Shown: positions 9,570 through 20,432, numbered from the stretch's first letter. The stretch: 64,000 nt of DNA from Clarkia xantiana subsp. parviflora (GCA_036873135.1 JAPTYO010000002.1:42027452-42091451); one strand, 5' to 3'. Numbers and translations are program-made. The notes: generated by a model from the sequence alone, not told the origin.

Positions 9570-12500
9570 ATGGCTGATAACACCATTGAGGATCCTCTCT
9601 ATTTACATCCATCGGACACCACTGGCTTGTTGTTAATTCCATTTCAGCTCCAAGGTTCCAGCAACTACCATGCCTGGAGTACAGCTATCAAGGAAGGACT
9701 TCTTGTCAAGAACAAGATTGGTTTTATTGATGGCAGCTTCTCAAGATTGAGTGTCCCTGTGGCACAACATGTGAGATGGGATAGGGCCAATGCCATTGTT
9801 AAGGCGTGGCTTAGGAACACAGTTGCTAAGGAGCTGGTCAATGGTTTGGTTTACAACAACACAGCTTTGTCTATTTGGAATGATCTTAAAGAAATGTTTG
9901 ATAAAATTGATGGTACACAAATCTTCCAGCTCACAAGAGAAATATACCAATGTTCACAAGGTGCTCTTTCAATCACTGAGTATTTTGGGAAAATGAAGCA
10001 GTTGTGGGATGCGTTGGGTTCTATTGATGATTTGAGGCTTGAGTGCTCAGCTGATAGCAAGATTATCAATGAACATAAGGAGAAACAAAGACTGATTGCT
10101 TTCCTCTTGGGACTGAATGAATCATTTGCTCATGTAAGAAGTAGCTTATTGATGAGGCAACCACTCCCTTCATTAAGTGTGGCTTTCTCTGTGTTATTGC
10201 AAGAAGAGAGTCAACGTGCAATTGCTGGTTCAATAGGGGATATGGGAGAAGCTACTGCTTTATACTCTCAAAGGAACTTCCTCAATTCAAGGGGTCCTAA
10301 CTATGGCAATGGCAATGGCTCAGGCAATGGAGGTAATGGTTCAAGGCCTAATGCTTCTTTTCCAAGAAACTACAATTCCAATGGAGGGATTTCATCTTAT
10401 GGAGGTTTCAATGGGGCTTCTAATGCTTCAACTGGGAAAACAGGCAAGATTGATAAGTCTAATTGGTTATGCTCCTATTGTGGCAAGATGGGGCACAAAG
10501 TGGAGACATGTTGGAAGAAGCATCCACAACTTGCACCTTCTTCTGCTTTGAAACGTCCATGGAATTCAGCTAATGTTAGCATTGATGAGAGTCCTCAATC
10601 TAACTTGGTTGAGCATGTAGCTGCTGGGGATAAGAGGATTTTTCATGGGACATGTGAGAAAAGGATTTTGCACACTGGTTTGGATAGAAGGGTTCAACAT
10701 GTGGCAATTCAAGATAATTTTGAGCCTCTTTCTAATGAAGATGATGAGCTTGTACGTGTGAACATGGCAGGTATATCCAATCCATCTTCTTCTATGATAT
10801 GGATTGTAGACTCAGGTGCTACAAACCACATCACTCATCATTTGAGCTGGCTACACAACTTGAGGAAGACTGATTCCAATCATCAATTTGTTCATTTGCC
10901 TAATGGTAACAAATGTAGGATTACTCATATTGGGAGCTGCTCCTTCTCTTCTGGTTTCACCTTGGATGACATCCTTTATGTGCCTGATTTCAAGTTCAAC
11001 TTGATCTCAGTGTCTAAACTCCCAACTCAATTGAATTGCAAAGTTATATTCACTTTTGCCAATGTGTTGATTCAGGGCCATGTTGGGAAGCCAATGGTGA
11101 TTGGTGAGAGATCTAAGGGGCTTTATACACTCAGGGATTCAGTACCTTCAAGCTCAAGCAAGGTGGTGGCAGCTCATACCATTTCTAAAACAAATAAGGA
11201 GAATGCTTGGACCTGGCATAGGCGTTTGGGACACATTTCAGCTACACATTTGAGTCATTTGAATAATGTGTTGTGTTTAAGTGATTCTTCTAGAAGTTGT
11301 GTCAAACAATGTACCATCTGTCCTTTGGCCAAGCAAACCAGATTATCATTTCCTATTAGTCAATCACATGCCTCTACTCCTTTTGCCTTAATACATTTGG
11401 ATCTTTGGGGTCCATACAAAGTTCCAACCATCAAAGGCTACCAATATTTTCTTACAATTGTGGATGACTTCTCAAGGGCTACTTGGGTTTTCTTGATGAA
11501 GCATAAGAGTGATACTTTCATCCACATCCAAAGTTTTTTATTGATGGTTCAGAACCAGTTTGGGACTATGGTCAAGATTGCTAGGAGTGACAATGGATCT
11601 GAGTTCATCAATTCCATTTGCAAGGATCATTTCCTTCTTTTGGGAATTCAACACCAAACTAGTTGTCCTTACACTCCTCAGCAGAATGGAAGAGTGGAGC
11701 GCAAGCATAGACAAATTTTGAATATAGCAAGGGCATTGCGTTTTCAGGCTTCTATGCCAATCAAATATTGGGGTTATTGTGTGCTCACTGCTTGTTACTT
11801 GATCAATCGCATACCTTCATCCTCTTTGCAATTCAAATCTCCAATGGAGGTGTTATATGGCAAGCAACCTTCCATCAACCATCTAAGAATCATTGGATGT
11901 CTGTGTTTTGCCACCAACTTGAACAACTTGGATAAATTTGGTTCAAGAGCTGAGCCTTGCATTCTAATGGGATATTCCACTTCACAAAAAGGTTATCTTG
12001 TGATGAAGATATCTAATTCAACTTTCCATGTATCAAGAGATGTTGCTTTCCATGAGCACATCTTCCCATTTGGCATGTCTAAAGCAGAGCTGAGATCTCT
12101 GTTGCCTACTTGCTTGGAGTCCAAGTTATTGATTGAAGAGTCTTCTTCTAATGATCAAAGCTCTCTTGATAGAGCTCCTTTGGTTTCTCCACCTATTCTT
12201 GATGAATTCATTGCTCCTCAGCAACCTCCTCAGCCACCTTCTCAGCCACCAATGGTTGAAGTCATGCCTCCACAAATCCCAACATTAAGAAGGAGTGCAA
12301 GGATTGCTCAACTTAGAGGAGCTTCTACTTCCAATGCTGTATTTGGTTTAGAGAAGTATATCTCATATGATCATCTGAATCCTAACTTTACTTGCTTCTT
12401 GGCCTCCATTGACAAAGTTAGGGAGCCTTCTACTTACAAGCAAGCAGTCAAGGATTCAAATTGGGTGGTGGCAATGAAGGATGAGATCAAAGCTTTGCAA

Positions 12501-14030
12501 GATAACAACACATGGAGGATTGTGGATCTGCCTCATGGTAAGTCATCTATTGGTTGTAAATGGGTGTTTAGGGTGAAGTACAATTCTGATGGTTCTATTG
12601 AGAGATACAAAGCAAGGCTGGTTGCTAAAGGCTTCACTCAAGTAGAAGGGACTGACTTCAATGAAACCTTTTCCCCTGTGGTGAAAATGACAACTGTAAG
12701 GATTGTTTTGGCAATGGCAGCCTCTTATTCTTGGGGCTTGTTTCACATGGATGTGAACAATGCTTTCCTTCAGGGTGACTTGCATGAGGAGGTCTATATG
12801 GATATTCCACAAGGCTTTGATTCTACAAAGTCTGATCTAGGCTCTCCAAGGCGTGTATGCAAGCTTTTAAAGTCTCTTTATGGGTTGAAACAAGCTTCTA
12901 GGCAATGGAACATCAAACTCACCAATACCTTGTTGAATAATGGATATACTCAAAGTGCTTCTGATCATTCCTTGTTCACCAAGGCAAATGGCAAGGATAG
13001 AGTATTTCTCCTCATTTATGTGGATGACTTACTCATCACAGGTTCAAATACCTGTATGATTGACCAATTGAAGACCACTCTCAAATCCCATTTCAAGCTC
13101 AAAGATTTGGGCAACTTGAGATATTTCTTGGGTTTGGAAATTGCTAGGTCTAAGGAGGGTTTGGTCATCAATCAAAGGAAGTATGCGCTTGAGCTCATTG
13201 AAGAGGCTGGATTGGGAGCTGCTAGGCCAACTGAGACTCCTATGGAGTTCAACCTCAAACTCACTACTTGTGAGTATGATGAGGCTACAAAGACTTCTTC
13301 TGATGATTTGCTCTTGGAGGATGCCACTGCTTTTAGAAGATTGGTGGGCAAACTTCTTTACTTGACCATGACTAGGCCAGACATTAGCTTCTCAGTTCAA
13401 AGGATAAGTCAATTTGTTGATAAACCTAAGAAGTCTCATCATGATGCAGCCATGAGGATCATTAAATACATCAAAGGAAGTCCTGGCCAGGGTTTGCTTT
13501 ATCCTTCAAATAATGCCCTTGACTTGAGTCTATACTGTGATTCAGATTGGGCAGCTTGTCCTTTTAGTAGGAAGTCAGTAAGTGCTTATTGTGTAAGGCT
13601 TGGAGGAGCTATGGTGGGTTGGAAAGTAAAGAAGCAAGACACAATTTCTCTTTCCAGTGCAGAGGCTGAATATAGATGCTTAAGGGTGGCCATACAAGAA
13701 GCTCTTTGGGTTGCTAGACTATTGAAGGAACTTGGGATGCATTTGCAATTACCCATACCCATCTTCACAGATAGTGAATCAGCTGTGAAGATTGCTAAGA
13801 ACCCTATGTTTCATGAACGCACAAAACACATTGAGTTAGATTGTCATTTCACTAGGCATCACATTCAATCAGGGCAAATTTCAGCTAAACATGTTGCTTC
13901 TCGGGACCAATTGGCAGACTTGCTCACCAAGGCACTTGTCAAGAAGCAACATATTGCCCTTCTCAAACTCTATGGAATCAAGGATGTGTTTCATGAAAAG
14001 AAAGGAGAAGAAAAAGATGGGAGCATATAG
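9570..14030 (+). CDS. Copia-B Gag-Pol polyprotein (1486 aa)
   Basis: One uninterrupted frame encodes everything the element needs. Order, by residue: copia-type gag N-terminus (about 10-60, DPLYLHPSD...GFIDGS), gag body to about 200, zinc knuckle C-x2-C-x4-H-x4-C (about 300-313), aspartic protease (WIVDSGATNHI, Asp about 413), integrase HHCC zinc domain (about 548-590), integrase core with Asp about 608, Asp about 672 and Glu about 708 (NGRVERKHR), RT with YVDDLL (about 1149) and RNase H (CDSDWA about 1321; SSAEAEY; LADLLTKAL near the end). Integrase before RT is the Copia order. The start codon at 9570 is about 545 bp after the primer site. The stop codon lies in the first bases of the 3' LTR. 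All catalytic residues visible are present. Confidence 0.96.
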   Translation: MADNTIEDPLYLHPSDTTGLLLIPFQLQGSSNYHAWSTAIKEGLLVKNKIGFIDGSFSRLSVPVAQHVRWDRANAIVKAWLRNTVAKELVNGLVYNNTALSIWNDLKEMFDKIDGTQIFQLTREIYQCSQGALSITEYFGKMKQLWDALGSIDDLRLECSADSKIINEHKEKQRLIAFLLGLNESFAHVRSSLLMRQPLPSLSVAFSVLLQEESQRAIAGSIGDMGEATALYSQRNFLNSRGPNYGNGNGSGNGGNGSRPNASFPRNYNSNGGISSYGGFNGASNASTGKTGKIDKSNWLCSYCGKMGHKVETCWKKHPQLAPSSALKRPWNSANVSIDESPQSNLVEHVAAGDKRIFHGTCEKRILHTGLDRRVQHVAIQDNFEPLSNEDDELVRVNMAGISNPSSSMIWIVDSGATNHITHHLSWLHNLRKTDSNHQFVHLPNGNKCRITHIGSCSFSSGFTLDDILYVPDFKFNLISVSKLPTQLNCKVIFTFANVLIQGHVGKPMVIGERSKGLYTLRDSVPSSSSKVVAAHTISKTNKENAWTWHRRLGHISATHLSHLNNVLCLSDSSRSCVKQCTICPLAKQTRLSFPISQSHASTPFALIHLDLWGPYKVPTIKGYQYFLTIVDDFSRATWVFLMKHKSDTFIHIQSFLLMVQNQFGTMVKIARSDNGSEFINSICKDHFLLLGIQHQTSCPYTPQQNGRVERKHRQILNIARALRFQASMPIKYWGYCVLTACYLINRIPSSSLQFKSPMEVLYGKQPSINHLRIIGCLCFATNLNNLDKFGSRAEPCILMGYSTSQKGYLVMKISNSTFHVSRDVAFHEHIFPFGMSKAELRSLLPTCLESKLLIEESSSNDQSSLDRAPLVSPPILDEFIAPQQPPQPPSQPPMVEVMPPQIPTLRRSARIAQLRGASTSNAVFGLEKYISYDHLNPNFTCFLASIDKVREPSTYKQAVKDSNWVVAMKDEIKALQDNNTWRIVDLPHGKSSIGCKWVFRVKYNSDGSIERYKARLVAKGFTQVEGTDFNETFSPVVKMTTVRIVLAMAASYSWGLFHMDVNNAFLQGDLHEEVYMDIPQGFDSTKSDLGSPRRVCKLLKSLYGLKQASRQWNIKLTNTLLNNGYTQSASDHSLFTKANGKDRVFLLIYVDDLLITGSNTCMIDQLKTTLKSHFKLKDLGNLRYFLGLEIARSKEGLVINQRKYALELIEEAGLGAARPTETPMEFNLKLTTCEYDEATKTSSDDLLLEDATAFRRLVGKLLYLTMTRPDISFSVQRISQFVDKPKKSHHDAAMRIIKYIKGSPGQGLLYPSNNALDLSLYCDSDWAACPFSRKSVSAYCVRLGGAMVGWKVKKQDTISLSSAEAEYRCLRVAIQEALWVARLLKELGMHLQLPIPIFTDSESAVKIAKNPMFHERTKHIELDCHFTRHHIQSGQISAKHVASRDQLADLLTKALVKKQHIALLKLYGIKDVFHEKKGEEKDGSI
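13994..14025 (+). other. Polypurine tract of Copia-B
   Basis: A nearly pure purine run (AAAAGAAAGGAGAAG, AAAAAGATGGGAG) ends at the 3' LTR border and overlaps the last codons of the ORF. It is the expected plus-strand primer. Confidence 0.8.
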
Positions 14031-14221
14031 GAATGTATAGCTTTCCACATACAATATATCCTTGTGCATACTAGATCACTAGATTAGCTTAGCTTGTGAA
14101 CTAAGTTAGTTTAGTTAGTTAGATCTTCTTACTAGTATATATACTAGTCCTATACATTGTAACACATGATTTTGGTTGATCAATACATTTCATATTCAAT
14201 CTAAATCCTCCAAGCTTTATA
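14026..14221 (+). repeat. 3' LTR of Copia-B (196 bp)
   Basis: Identical by eye to 8818-9013. CTTGG follows at 14222-14226. Confidence 0.95.
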
Positions 14222-14255
14222 CTTGGGACGTTGGCCAATTTTGTTGCACGTATCA

Positions 14256-14437
14256 ACTTTGCTATGCGCGTTGATTTTGCTATGCGCGTTGACTTTTCTA
14301 TGCGCGTTGACTTTGCTATGCGCGTTGACTTTGCTATGCGCGTTGACTCTGCTATACGCGTTGACTTCGCTATGCGCGTTGACTTTGCTATGCGCGTTGA
14401 CTTTGCTATGCGCGTTGACTTTGCTATGCGCGTTGAC
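14256..14437. repeat. 18-bp minisatellite, 10 copies
   Basis: The unit ACTTTGCTATGCGCGTTG repeats ten times with few changes inside the Gypsy-3 interior. It gives repetitive open frames in several phases; these are by-products of a period divisible by three. Confidence 0.95.
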
Positions 14438-14639
14438 GCTAATGGTTGTATGCTGGAAATGATAGCTTAGGCGATGTATTGTTGAGCATCATCTATAGAC
14501 TGTCGGTCATTTTCTGCAAACATGTTAAAACACTTAGAAAATATATAAACAATATCTAATTCTTGTTACCATAGATGTCGTCGTATGAGCTTTATCGATG
14601 AGCGTCGTAGGTGTGCTTAGGAAGCATAGCTACTTGTTG

Positions 14640-15085
14640 TATGCAATCCATCTTTGACGACATGTATGTACGTACATGGAAACACTTAGAAAATATTTTC
14701 TCCTTGTTGACATGCATCCTTGTCGACATGTGTGAATGTACATGGAAACACTCAGAAAATATTTTCTCCTTGTCGACATGCATCCTTGTTGACATGCATC
14801 CTCGTCGACATGCATCCTTGTCGACATGTATGTACGTACATGGAAACACTTAGAAAATATTTTCTCCTTGTCGACATGCATCATTGCCGACATGTATGAA
14901 TGTACATGGAAACACTTAGAAAATATTTTCTCCTTGACGACATGCATCCTTGTCGACATGTATGTATGTACATGGAAACAGTTAGAAAATATTTTCTCCT
15001 TGTTGACATGCATCCTTGTCGACATGTATGTACGTACATGGAAACACTTAGAAAATATTTTCTCCTTGTCGACATGTATGAATGT
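14640..15085. repeat. 66-bp minisatellite, 6-7 copies
   Basis: The anchor GGAAACAC/GGAAACAG recurs at 14678, 14744, 14842, 14908, 14974 and 15040, i.e. every 66 bp, with one gap of 98 bp caused by two extra 16-bp sub-units of the GACATGCATCCTTGTC type. Each unit contains AGAAAATATTTTCT, a perfect palindrome, and a TGTACGTACA-like palindrome. It lies in the Gypsy-3 interior. The long frames on both strands here are repeat by-products. Confidence 0.95.
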
Positions 15086-16010
15086 ATACGTATGTGCGTA
15101 TTTGCCCCCGCACTTAGAATCTTTTCACCATCCCTGGCTATGTATGCTGTATCCGTATGCTTGATGCGAACACAGGTTATATGCCAACTCCTGATAATAT
15201 GCTGACACAGAGTTGTATGCTGACAGTTTGTAATATGCTGACTGTCATCCTGAGAAAAATACTTAGAAAATATTCCACCCTTGTAATCTTGTATGCTGCG
15301 AGTATGAGCTCGATGTTGTCATGCAAGGTTAATGTGTTGAAGAGGTTGCCCCTCTTGCGTGATGCTTGTTACTTGTTGCGCGAAGACTAACGAGTCTTGT
15401 ACGTGCATAGTTGTCTCACATGGAGCGTCTGTTGCATAAATGTTTGCATAAGTGTTGATGCGTGTTTACGCACTAACTGGATTGTTGGTTGCAATTTCCA
15501 GGATATCAGATCATGCTGTCTTCTTGTCAGAATTAGTTTTCCCACGGCTGTTACTATGAGTAAGTCTATTATCTCCATCAAGTGCCCCCGCTACTCTGGA
15601 GTCTTCGGACACGGTCGCAGTAAAGGGCTTGTGAGTAAGATGTCTCATTGTATCTTCTTTGAACTTGTTAATTTTCCACGTTATTGCTTTCATGTTGTTG
15701 AACGCGTGGCTGCAGTTTCTGTTTTTAGCACAATTCTCAAAAGATCCGACGCATGGGCGCGTTCCTCGAGCGATTCATAGTTCTTTATGCCGAGTACGAC
15801 CGTGCTAATTCCGTCTTGTAATAAAGGGAATAGAGTTGAGGGTCGTGCGGTGGTGTTTTCTATTGAGGTAAGTGTTTGTTGATTGCTGATTTTGATGCAC
15901 GTATCGCTGATTGTCGCCCTTATGTTGAAGAGCTATGTTGTATTGAATGTTGAAATAACCATTCTTGTCGTGTCCTTTGTGTGGATGACGACATTGCATT
16001 TGATGTTGAC
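15086..16010. other. Gypsy-3 interior, non-coding
   Basis: One plus-strand frame of 127 codons (15397-15780) has no recognisable domain and is probably fortuitous. Nothing else was recognised before the Gypsy-2 target duplication (ATTAT, 16011-16015). Confidence 0.55.
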
Positions 16011-16015
16011 ATTAT

Positions 16016-16774
16016 TGTTGGATCACGGGCGAAGCTCCGTTACGTCCTTGACGGAAAGCTTTGGACTCCTGGGCTCCGCGTAATCCTGCAAAACGGGATG
16101 ACCTGGGTGGTGACCCAGAATCCCTCTCCGATGCTTAAATGAGTATATGATCAATGGGGTGGTAGCAGTAATTTAAGTGCGTATTAGATGATGTGTTTTC
16201 TGAGGTAACTTCCTCCTTTATATAGGAGGGGAAGCTACTCAGTTACCTGTGACCGTGACTGGCCGTTTTACCCATGATTCCGCATATCTCGCTACGATTC
16301 CGTATATCTCGTTCGGGGTTCCGTATATCTCGCCCCACGCTCTGCGTATCTTGCCCACTCTCCGAGTATCTCGGGCACGCCCTGCGTATCTCGGGGGGGT
16401 TTGTCCATATCTTAACCGTCTTCCCACTACTCTATCTAGTAGGCGGGTTTCTCGGTCTTATCCTCTGATCGCAAGTCCCAACTCCTGTCGGGGACTCCAG
16501 AGTTATCTCACTCTAGGTCACCACCCAGGACCCTTTGTCTCACGAGACAGGTCCAGCCTCTGCGGGGCTTTTATCATCGGGGCCTTTACAATGGCATATC
16601 GGGGCCTACTCAGAGGCTTCTGGTCGGGAGCATTCAGCTCATGTATCGGGACCGCTGAAGTCGGGACCCTTCGTACTGGGCCTCTGAGCCTTCCAGGCTT
16701 TTCACGAGGCCCACTGGACCTACTCACCGTCCATTGGCTATTAACGGGGCTAACGATTACATCGGAACCCATCA
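16016..16774 (-). repeat. 3' LTR of Gypsy-2 (759 bp)
   Basis: Begins TGTTGGATCACGGGC and ends GGAACCCATCA. It contains the shared block inverted (CCCTCTCCGATGCTTAA, 16122-16138), a TATA region set in an inverted repeat (CCTCCTTTATATAGGAGG, about 16211-16228), and about six degenerate copies of TCCGTATATCTCG spaced about 21 bp apart (about 16274-16402). Confidence 0.94.
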
Positions 16775-16842
16775 TTTGCCCCAAAAACATGGGGGACTTT
16801 TAGTTCGTCGTGTCTTTCAGTTCCAGACCTTCTGACTTCATC

Positions 16843-17068
16843 GTTGGAGGCTTTTTCCCCATACCTCCCGATACTGTCGTCGGAGGCTTTTGTCTTCATA
16901 CCTCCCGATACTGCCGTCGGAGGCTTTTATCTTCATACCTCCCGATATTGTCATCGGAGGCTTTTATCTCTATACCTCCCGATACCGCCGTCGGAGGCTT
17001 TTATCTTTACACCTCTCGATACTGCCGTCGGGGGCTTTTATCTTCAGACCTCTGGATATCTGGATTGG
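16843..17068. repeat. 37-bp tandem repeat, about 6 copies
   Basis: CGGAGGCTTTT recurs at 16881, 16918, 16955, 16992 and 17029. Each unit contains CCTCCCGATA...TCGGAGG, so every copy can fold on itself. It lies between the 3' LTR and the start of the opposite-strand gene, i.e. upstream of that gene. Confidence 0.93.
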
Positions 17069-17361
17069 AGGCCTTTACCTTACGCGCAATTGTCGAATGA
17101 AAGAGTTTCTCACTCATGACTGCCTTGGGCCCACTGGACTCTATGGGCAGTTGCCAAATCCGAGGAGACTCCTCGGTTACTGTAGCATTAAATGCTAGGG
17201 ATTATGAACCGACGCTTAAATCGGCGTGACTATTGCTTTCTGAAAAAGCACTTATTACGTCACCACGTTTCTTCCGTACTGTCCTCTTAATCTTGACGAC
17301 CAGGATCGAATCTTTTCATCTTCTACGGTCAAGATTAAATCCCTCCGGTTGTCTTCTTGCT

Positions 17362-17369
17362 TATAAAAG
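17362..17369 (+). promoter_or_regulatory. Candidate TATA box of the opposite-strand gene in Gypsy-2
   Basis: TATAAAAG lies about 170 bp before the candidate ATG at 17535, on the plus strand, in a CT-rich setting typical of plant core promoters. It would drive transcription against the direction of gag-pol. The assignment rests on position and sequence only. Confidence 0.5.
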
Positions 17370-17534
17370 CTAAAATCCTGGCATTATTCACTTCTTCTTC
17401 ACCCTCTCAGTTTCTGGAAATTCCGCCATTCTCGAATTCGAAGTTTTCTTCTCCAAGGTTCTTCTGCTCTTCCAGTGATCCAAGGTCTTCAATCTCCCCG
17501 ATCCTTCTTCATCTTCACCCAGCATCTATCGACA

Positions 17535-20226
17535 ATGTCTGGTAAGGCTTCCCTTTTCTGTTCTCGTGATTTGCTGATATTACCCTCTCTTCCTTTCTTG
17601 AATTTTTCTTTCTGTAACCGTTTTTAGACGAGGTTAGTTCTGAGGCTAGGACCCCTTTCACCTTTGAACTTGCTGTTAACGAGATTTCTGAGACCTCGTA
17701 TGAGGTTGCTCTCCGAGAGGGGTGCATTACCTCGGATTGGGAACCTCGTTTCCCCTATGAGTCTTAGCCTGCTGTCAAGAGGAAGCATATCGTCACGCGT
17801 CCTCGAGAGGGAGAAGTGTTCGTCTCCGCCGGACAGATAAGCGCGGGGATTCGATTCCCCTTCTGCGGGAGCCTGGTGGAGATGTGCAACTTCTACAAGA
17901 CACACCCTTGTACCTTCTCTCCACACGCCATCCGCGTGTGGAATGCCTTCCAGCTTCTATGCCTCCGCCAGCAGTGGACATACAGTCTACTGCTCTTCCG
18001 CACCTTCTACGGGATGAAGTGCAATAAGGCTGGTGTTTGCTCCTTCTCCCCCCGACTCCCCAAGTGGACAAAGGAGCAACTTTCACATTTCGGCTGGGAT
18101 AGCGAGACCTGGAAGTTCCATAAGGATCGGGTGCTGATTCGCGACTCGGGGTCTGATAATAGTGGATGGAAGAAGTATTACTTCTTCGTCCAAAACAGCT
18201 CTGTCCCATGGCCCCGATAGGAGGTCGTGGCGGATCCTGCCCCCAAGCTCGAGGTCTACAGCGAGGATGACCTCAACACACTCCAGCTGGTTCAGCTTTA
18301 CCGTTGGGGGGACTCCTTCATACCCCTCGACGCCAACAAGCTGATGGAGAAGGACTTGATTCATATCGGAGTCCGGCTCCTCGATTCTGTTTCCAAAGAT
18401 TTAGTCATCTGGGTAATTCTTCTAACCACTTTGTCTTTTATTTTTGCAGCCAAGAAGGCTTCTCTGCTGACTCATCTCATGTTGAAGCAGGGCGAGACTG
18501 ATGCCGTCCCAGGTGGCTCCAAGAGGAAGCGGAAATCGCTGAAGAAGGGAGCTTCCTCTTCCGCCACTCCTTCTGCTGCCCCTCCGACCGAGGAGCAGAT
18601 CGTGGCCAAGCGGGCCAGGAGGGAGGAGATTGACCAAGCCTTCGGGGTCAATACCGCCGAGGAAGGTAAGCGTGTCCGTCGTGCTATTAAAAGATATAAA
18701 AAGATGGTTCCCGAGGAGTTTATCCCCGCTGATCGGGAATCGCGGGTTCGAGAAATCAAATACATCCTTCGAGGAGAAACCCCCCGCGTTCTCAAGGCGG
18801 GATATTACAACATCTTCGGAAAGAACCAACACCTCGATCGTCAAATCATCTGGTGTCCTCGTGGTACTCTTCCTGACTTTATTCGTCCCGCCACCGCAGG
18901 TCCATCAGAGGCTGTCACTCCGAGGCGAGCTGCTACTCCAGCCCGGGCCACGACTCCACAGGCGCCGATGACGGAGGAAACCCCGACGGAAGCTCAGTTC
19001 CGTCAGGTGACTGATTTGGAGGCTTCTCCTTCCTCCGAGGAGCCCAATGAAGGTGGCCTGCTCCGCCGCAAGCCAGGCCGGAGCACCTTGAGGCCCGTCG
19101 TGGAGGACGTGTCCCGGAGTCCTCCTCCCGAGCTCCGCACTCCTACTCCCGAGCCTCCGGCCGAGATGGCTCCTCCAGATGATGATTCCAGGATTATCCC
19201 TCCTCTCCCGGTGGATGAAAATCTTTACAAGATTTTCACCCCCGACCAGGAGGCGATTCCCTGGAACCCGATCGAATCTCTCCAAGGGGTGCCACTTCAG
19301 CGGGGGGACCTTCATCCTGACTTGGCCCTGCATCTGCTGGCAGGGTCAATTCCTCCCGCCTTGAAGCGGCCAGTATCCTTGGCGCGGGAGGACATCGAGG
19401 AGGAGCCGTGCTATGGCCATCCGTCGGATGGAGGTAAAACTTTACCTTTGCTTTATTTTCTTCATTGTTCTTTGCCTTCGACCAGGATTCTAATCCTTTT
19501 TCCCTTCCATCTTAGGAAACCGCGGACCAGCAGCGCTGCTTCGGCTTCATCCTGGCTCTCAAGGGTGCTTTGGAGGAAACTCAAGCTAAGTCGGACCCCG
19601 ACGCGTTGGCCAAGCTCCAGGTGGACCTCGACGAGGCTGTGGCGGCCAGGAATAAGATGGCCAAGGAGAAAGCTCTTCTTGACGAGATGGCTTCGGGCCT
19701 GCTCAAGCAGGTTCGGGATCACGAGGCTGTCATGCGTCGGGAGCGGAAGATGGTCCAGGCGGATCAGCAGCGGAACGAGTCGGAGAAGAGGCAGCTCATC
19801 CACGAGAAGGGTGTTCTCGCGGAAGCTCTCGCGGAGGCCAAGGCGGGGCTCGAGGCCAAGGCCCAGGGCCATGAGGAAGGTCGCCTGCAGGGTCGCGAGG
19901 AGGGTCGTCTGCAAGGCCGCGAGGAGTATCGGAATTCTGAAGATTTCAAGGCGGATGCCGTAGGGTTCTGCAAGTCTGAGGTGGAGAACGTCCTGTTCAA
20001 TGCCGTCGAAGAGCTCTACACAGCATACGAGGATTCCATCGACTTCAAGAAGTCCGAGACTCTCGCTCCTTTCGCGGAGAAGTACTTCAACCTCCCAGCG
20101 GAGAGTGAAGAGACTGATGCCGTGGACCCGAATTTGCGGACTCCGGAGCCTTCTGCCCAGGCCCCTCCGAACCTCGCTCCCTCCAACGCTGCTGAGGACC
20201 CGACTTCCAACAAGGACCAAGCTTAA
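17535..20226 (+). pseudogene. Opposite-strand accessory gene of Gypsy-2 (plant retrotransposon extra-ORF protein, probably spliced)
   Basis: A gene on the strand opposite to gag-pol. ATG TCT G at 17535-17541, a GT...AG intron (17542-17627) and the next exon join in one frame. The protein then shows a conserved domain (about 17835-18200; GIRFPFC, HAIRVWNAF, GWKKYYFF) that resembles the Transposase_28-type domain seen in extra ORFs of Tat elements. A basic stretch, a Pro-rich region (about 18880-19230) and a Glu/Lys/Ala-rich coiled coil (19570-20226, with GRLQGREE repeats) follow. Two TAG codons (17765-17767, 18218-18220) interrupt the frame, each one C-to-T change from CAG. T-rich GT...AG stretches at 18413-18449 and about 19434-19515 may be further introns, but do not restore the frame cleanly. 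Function unknown; a structural or regulatory role in the element is only a guess. Confidence 0.7.
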
Positions 20227-20432
20227 CGCTTTATTCTTTTAGTCCTTGTAATTTTTCTCCTTCATATTTTGTATCGGAACCTTTAGGCCTTCGAGCCTTT
20301 ATATAAGCAGTTTCCTTCCATCTGTTTTGATCTCGATAATCGTTTGCGCTATTTAAAGCGACTTTAGACTCGTTACTTAGAACGTTCCGATGCACCATTT
20401 AGAATGACTTCGTACGTCCTTCCGACGCTTTA

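Larger units (their letters stand above)
8818..14221 (+). mobile_element. Copia-B: intact, apparently recent Ty1/Copia retrotransposon
   Basis: Two 196-bp LTRs (8818-9013, 14026-14221) read identical by eye and flank a primer-binding site, a single 1486-aa open frame and a polypurine tract. The target duplication CTTGG is exact (8813-8817 and 14222-14226). The LTR ends are TATAGG ... TTTATA rather than TG...CA; such non-canonical ends are known in a minority of plant Copia elements. Identical LTRs plus an unbroken ORF point to recent insertion and likely autonomy. It sits inside Gypsy-3. Confidence 0.96.

Noticed and set aside
14256..14437. Regular 18-bp repeats that could be mistaken for a CRISPR-like array
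   Set aside because: Units are directly adjacent with no unique spacers, and the setting is a plant retrotransposon; it is a minisatellite.
14630..15025. A 131-codon minus-strand frame with a 22-residue repeat
   Set aside because: It is the 66-bp minisatellite read in frame; both strands and several phases are open for the same reason.
15397..15780. 127-codon ORF in the Gypsy-3 interior
   Set aside because: No domain, Cys/Ser-rich composition typical of a chance frame, and no counterpart in other elements.
18413..18449. Second intron of the Gypsy-2 accessory gene
   Set aside because: 37 nt is very short for a plant intron and removal does not keep the frame; unspliced it gives a hydrophobic stretch. 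Left undecided.
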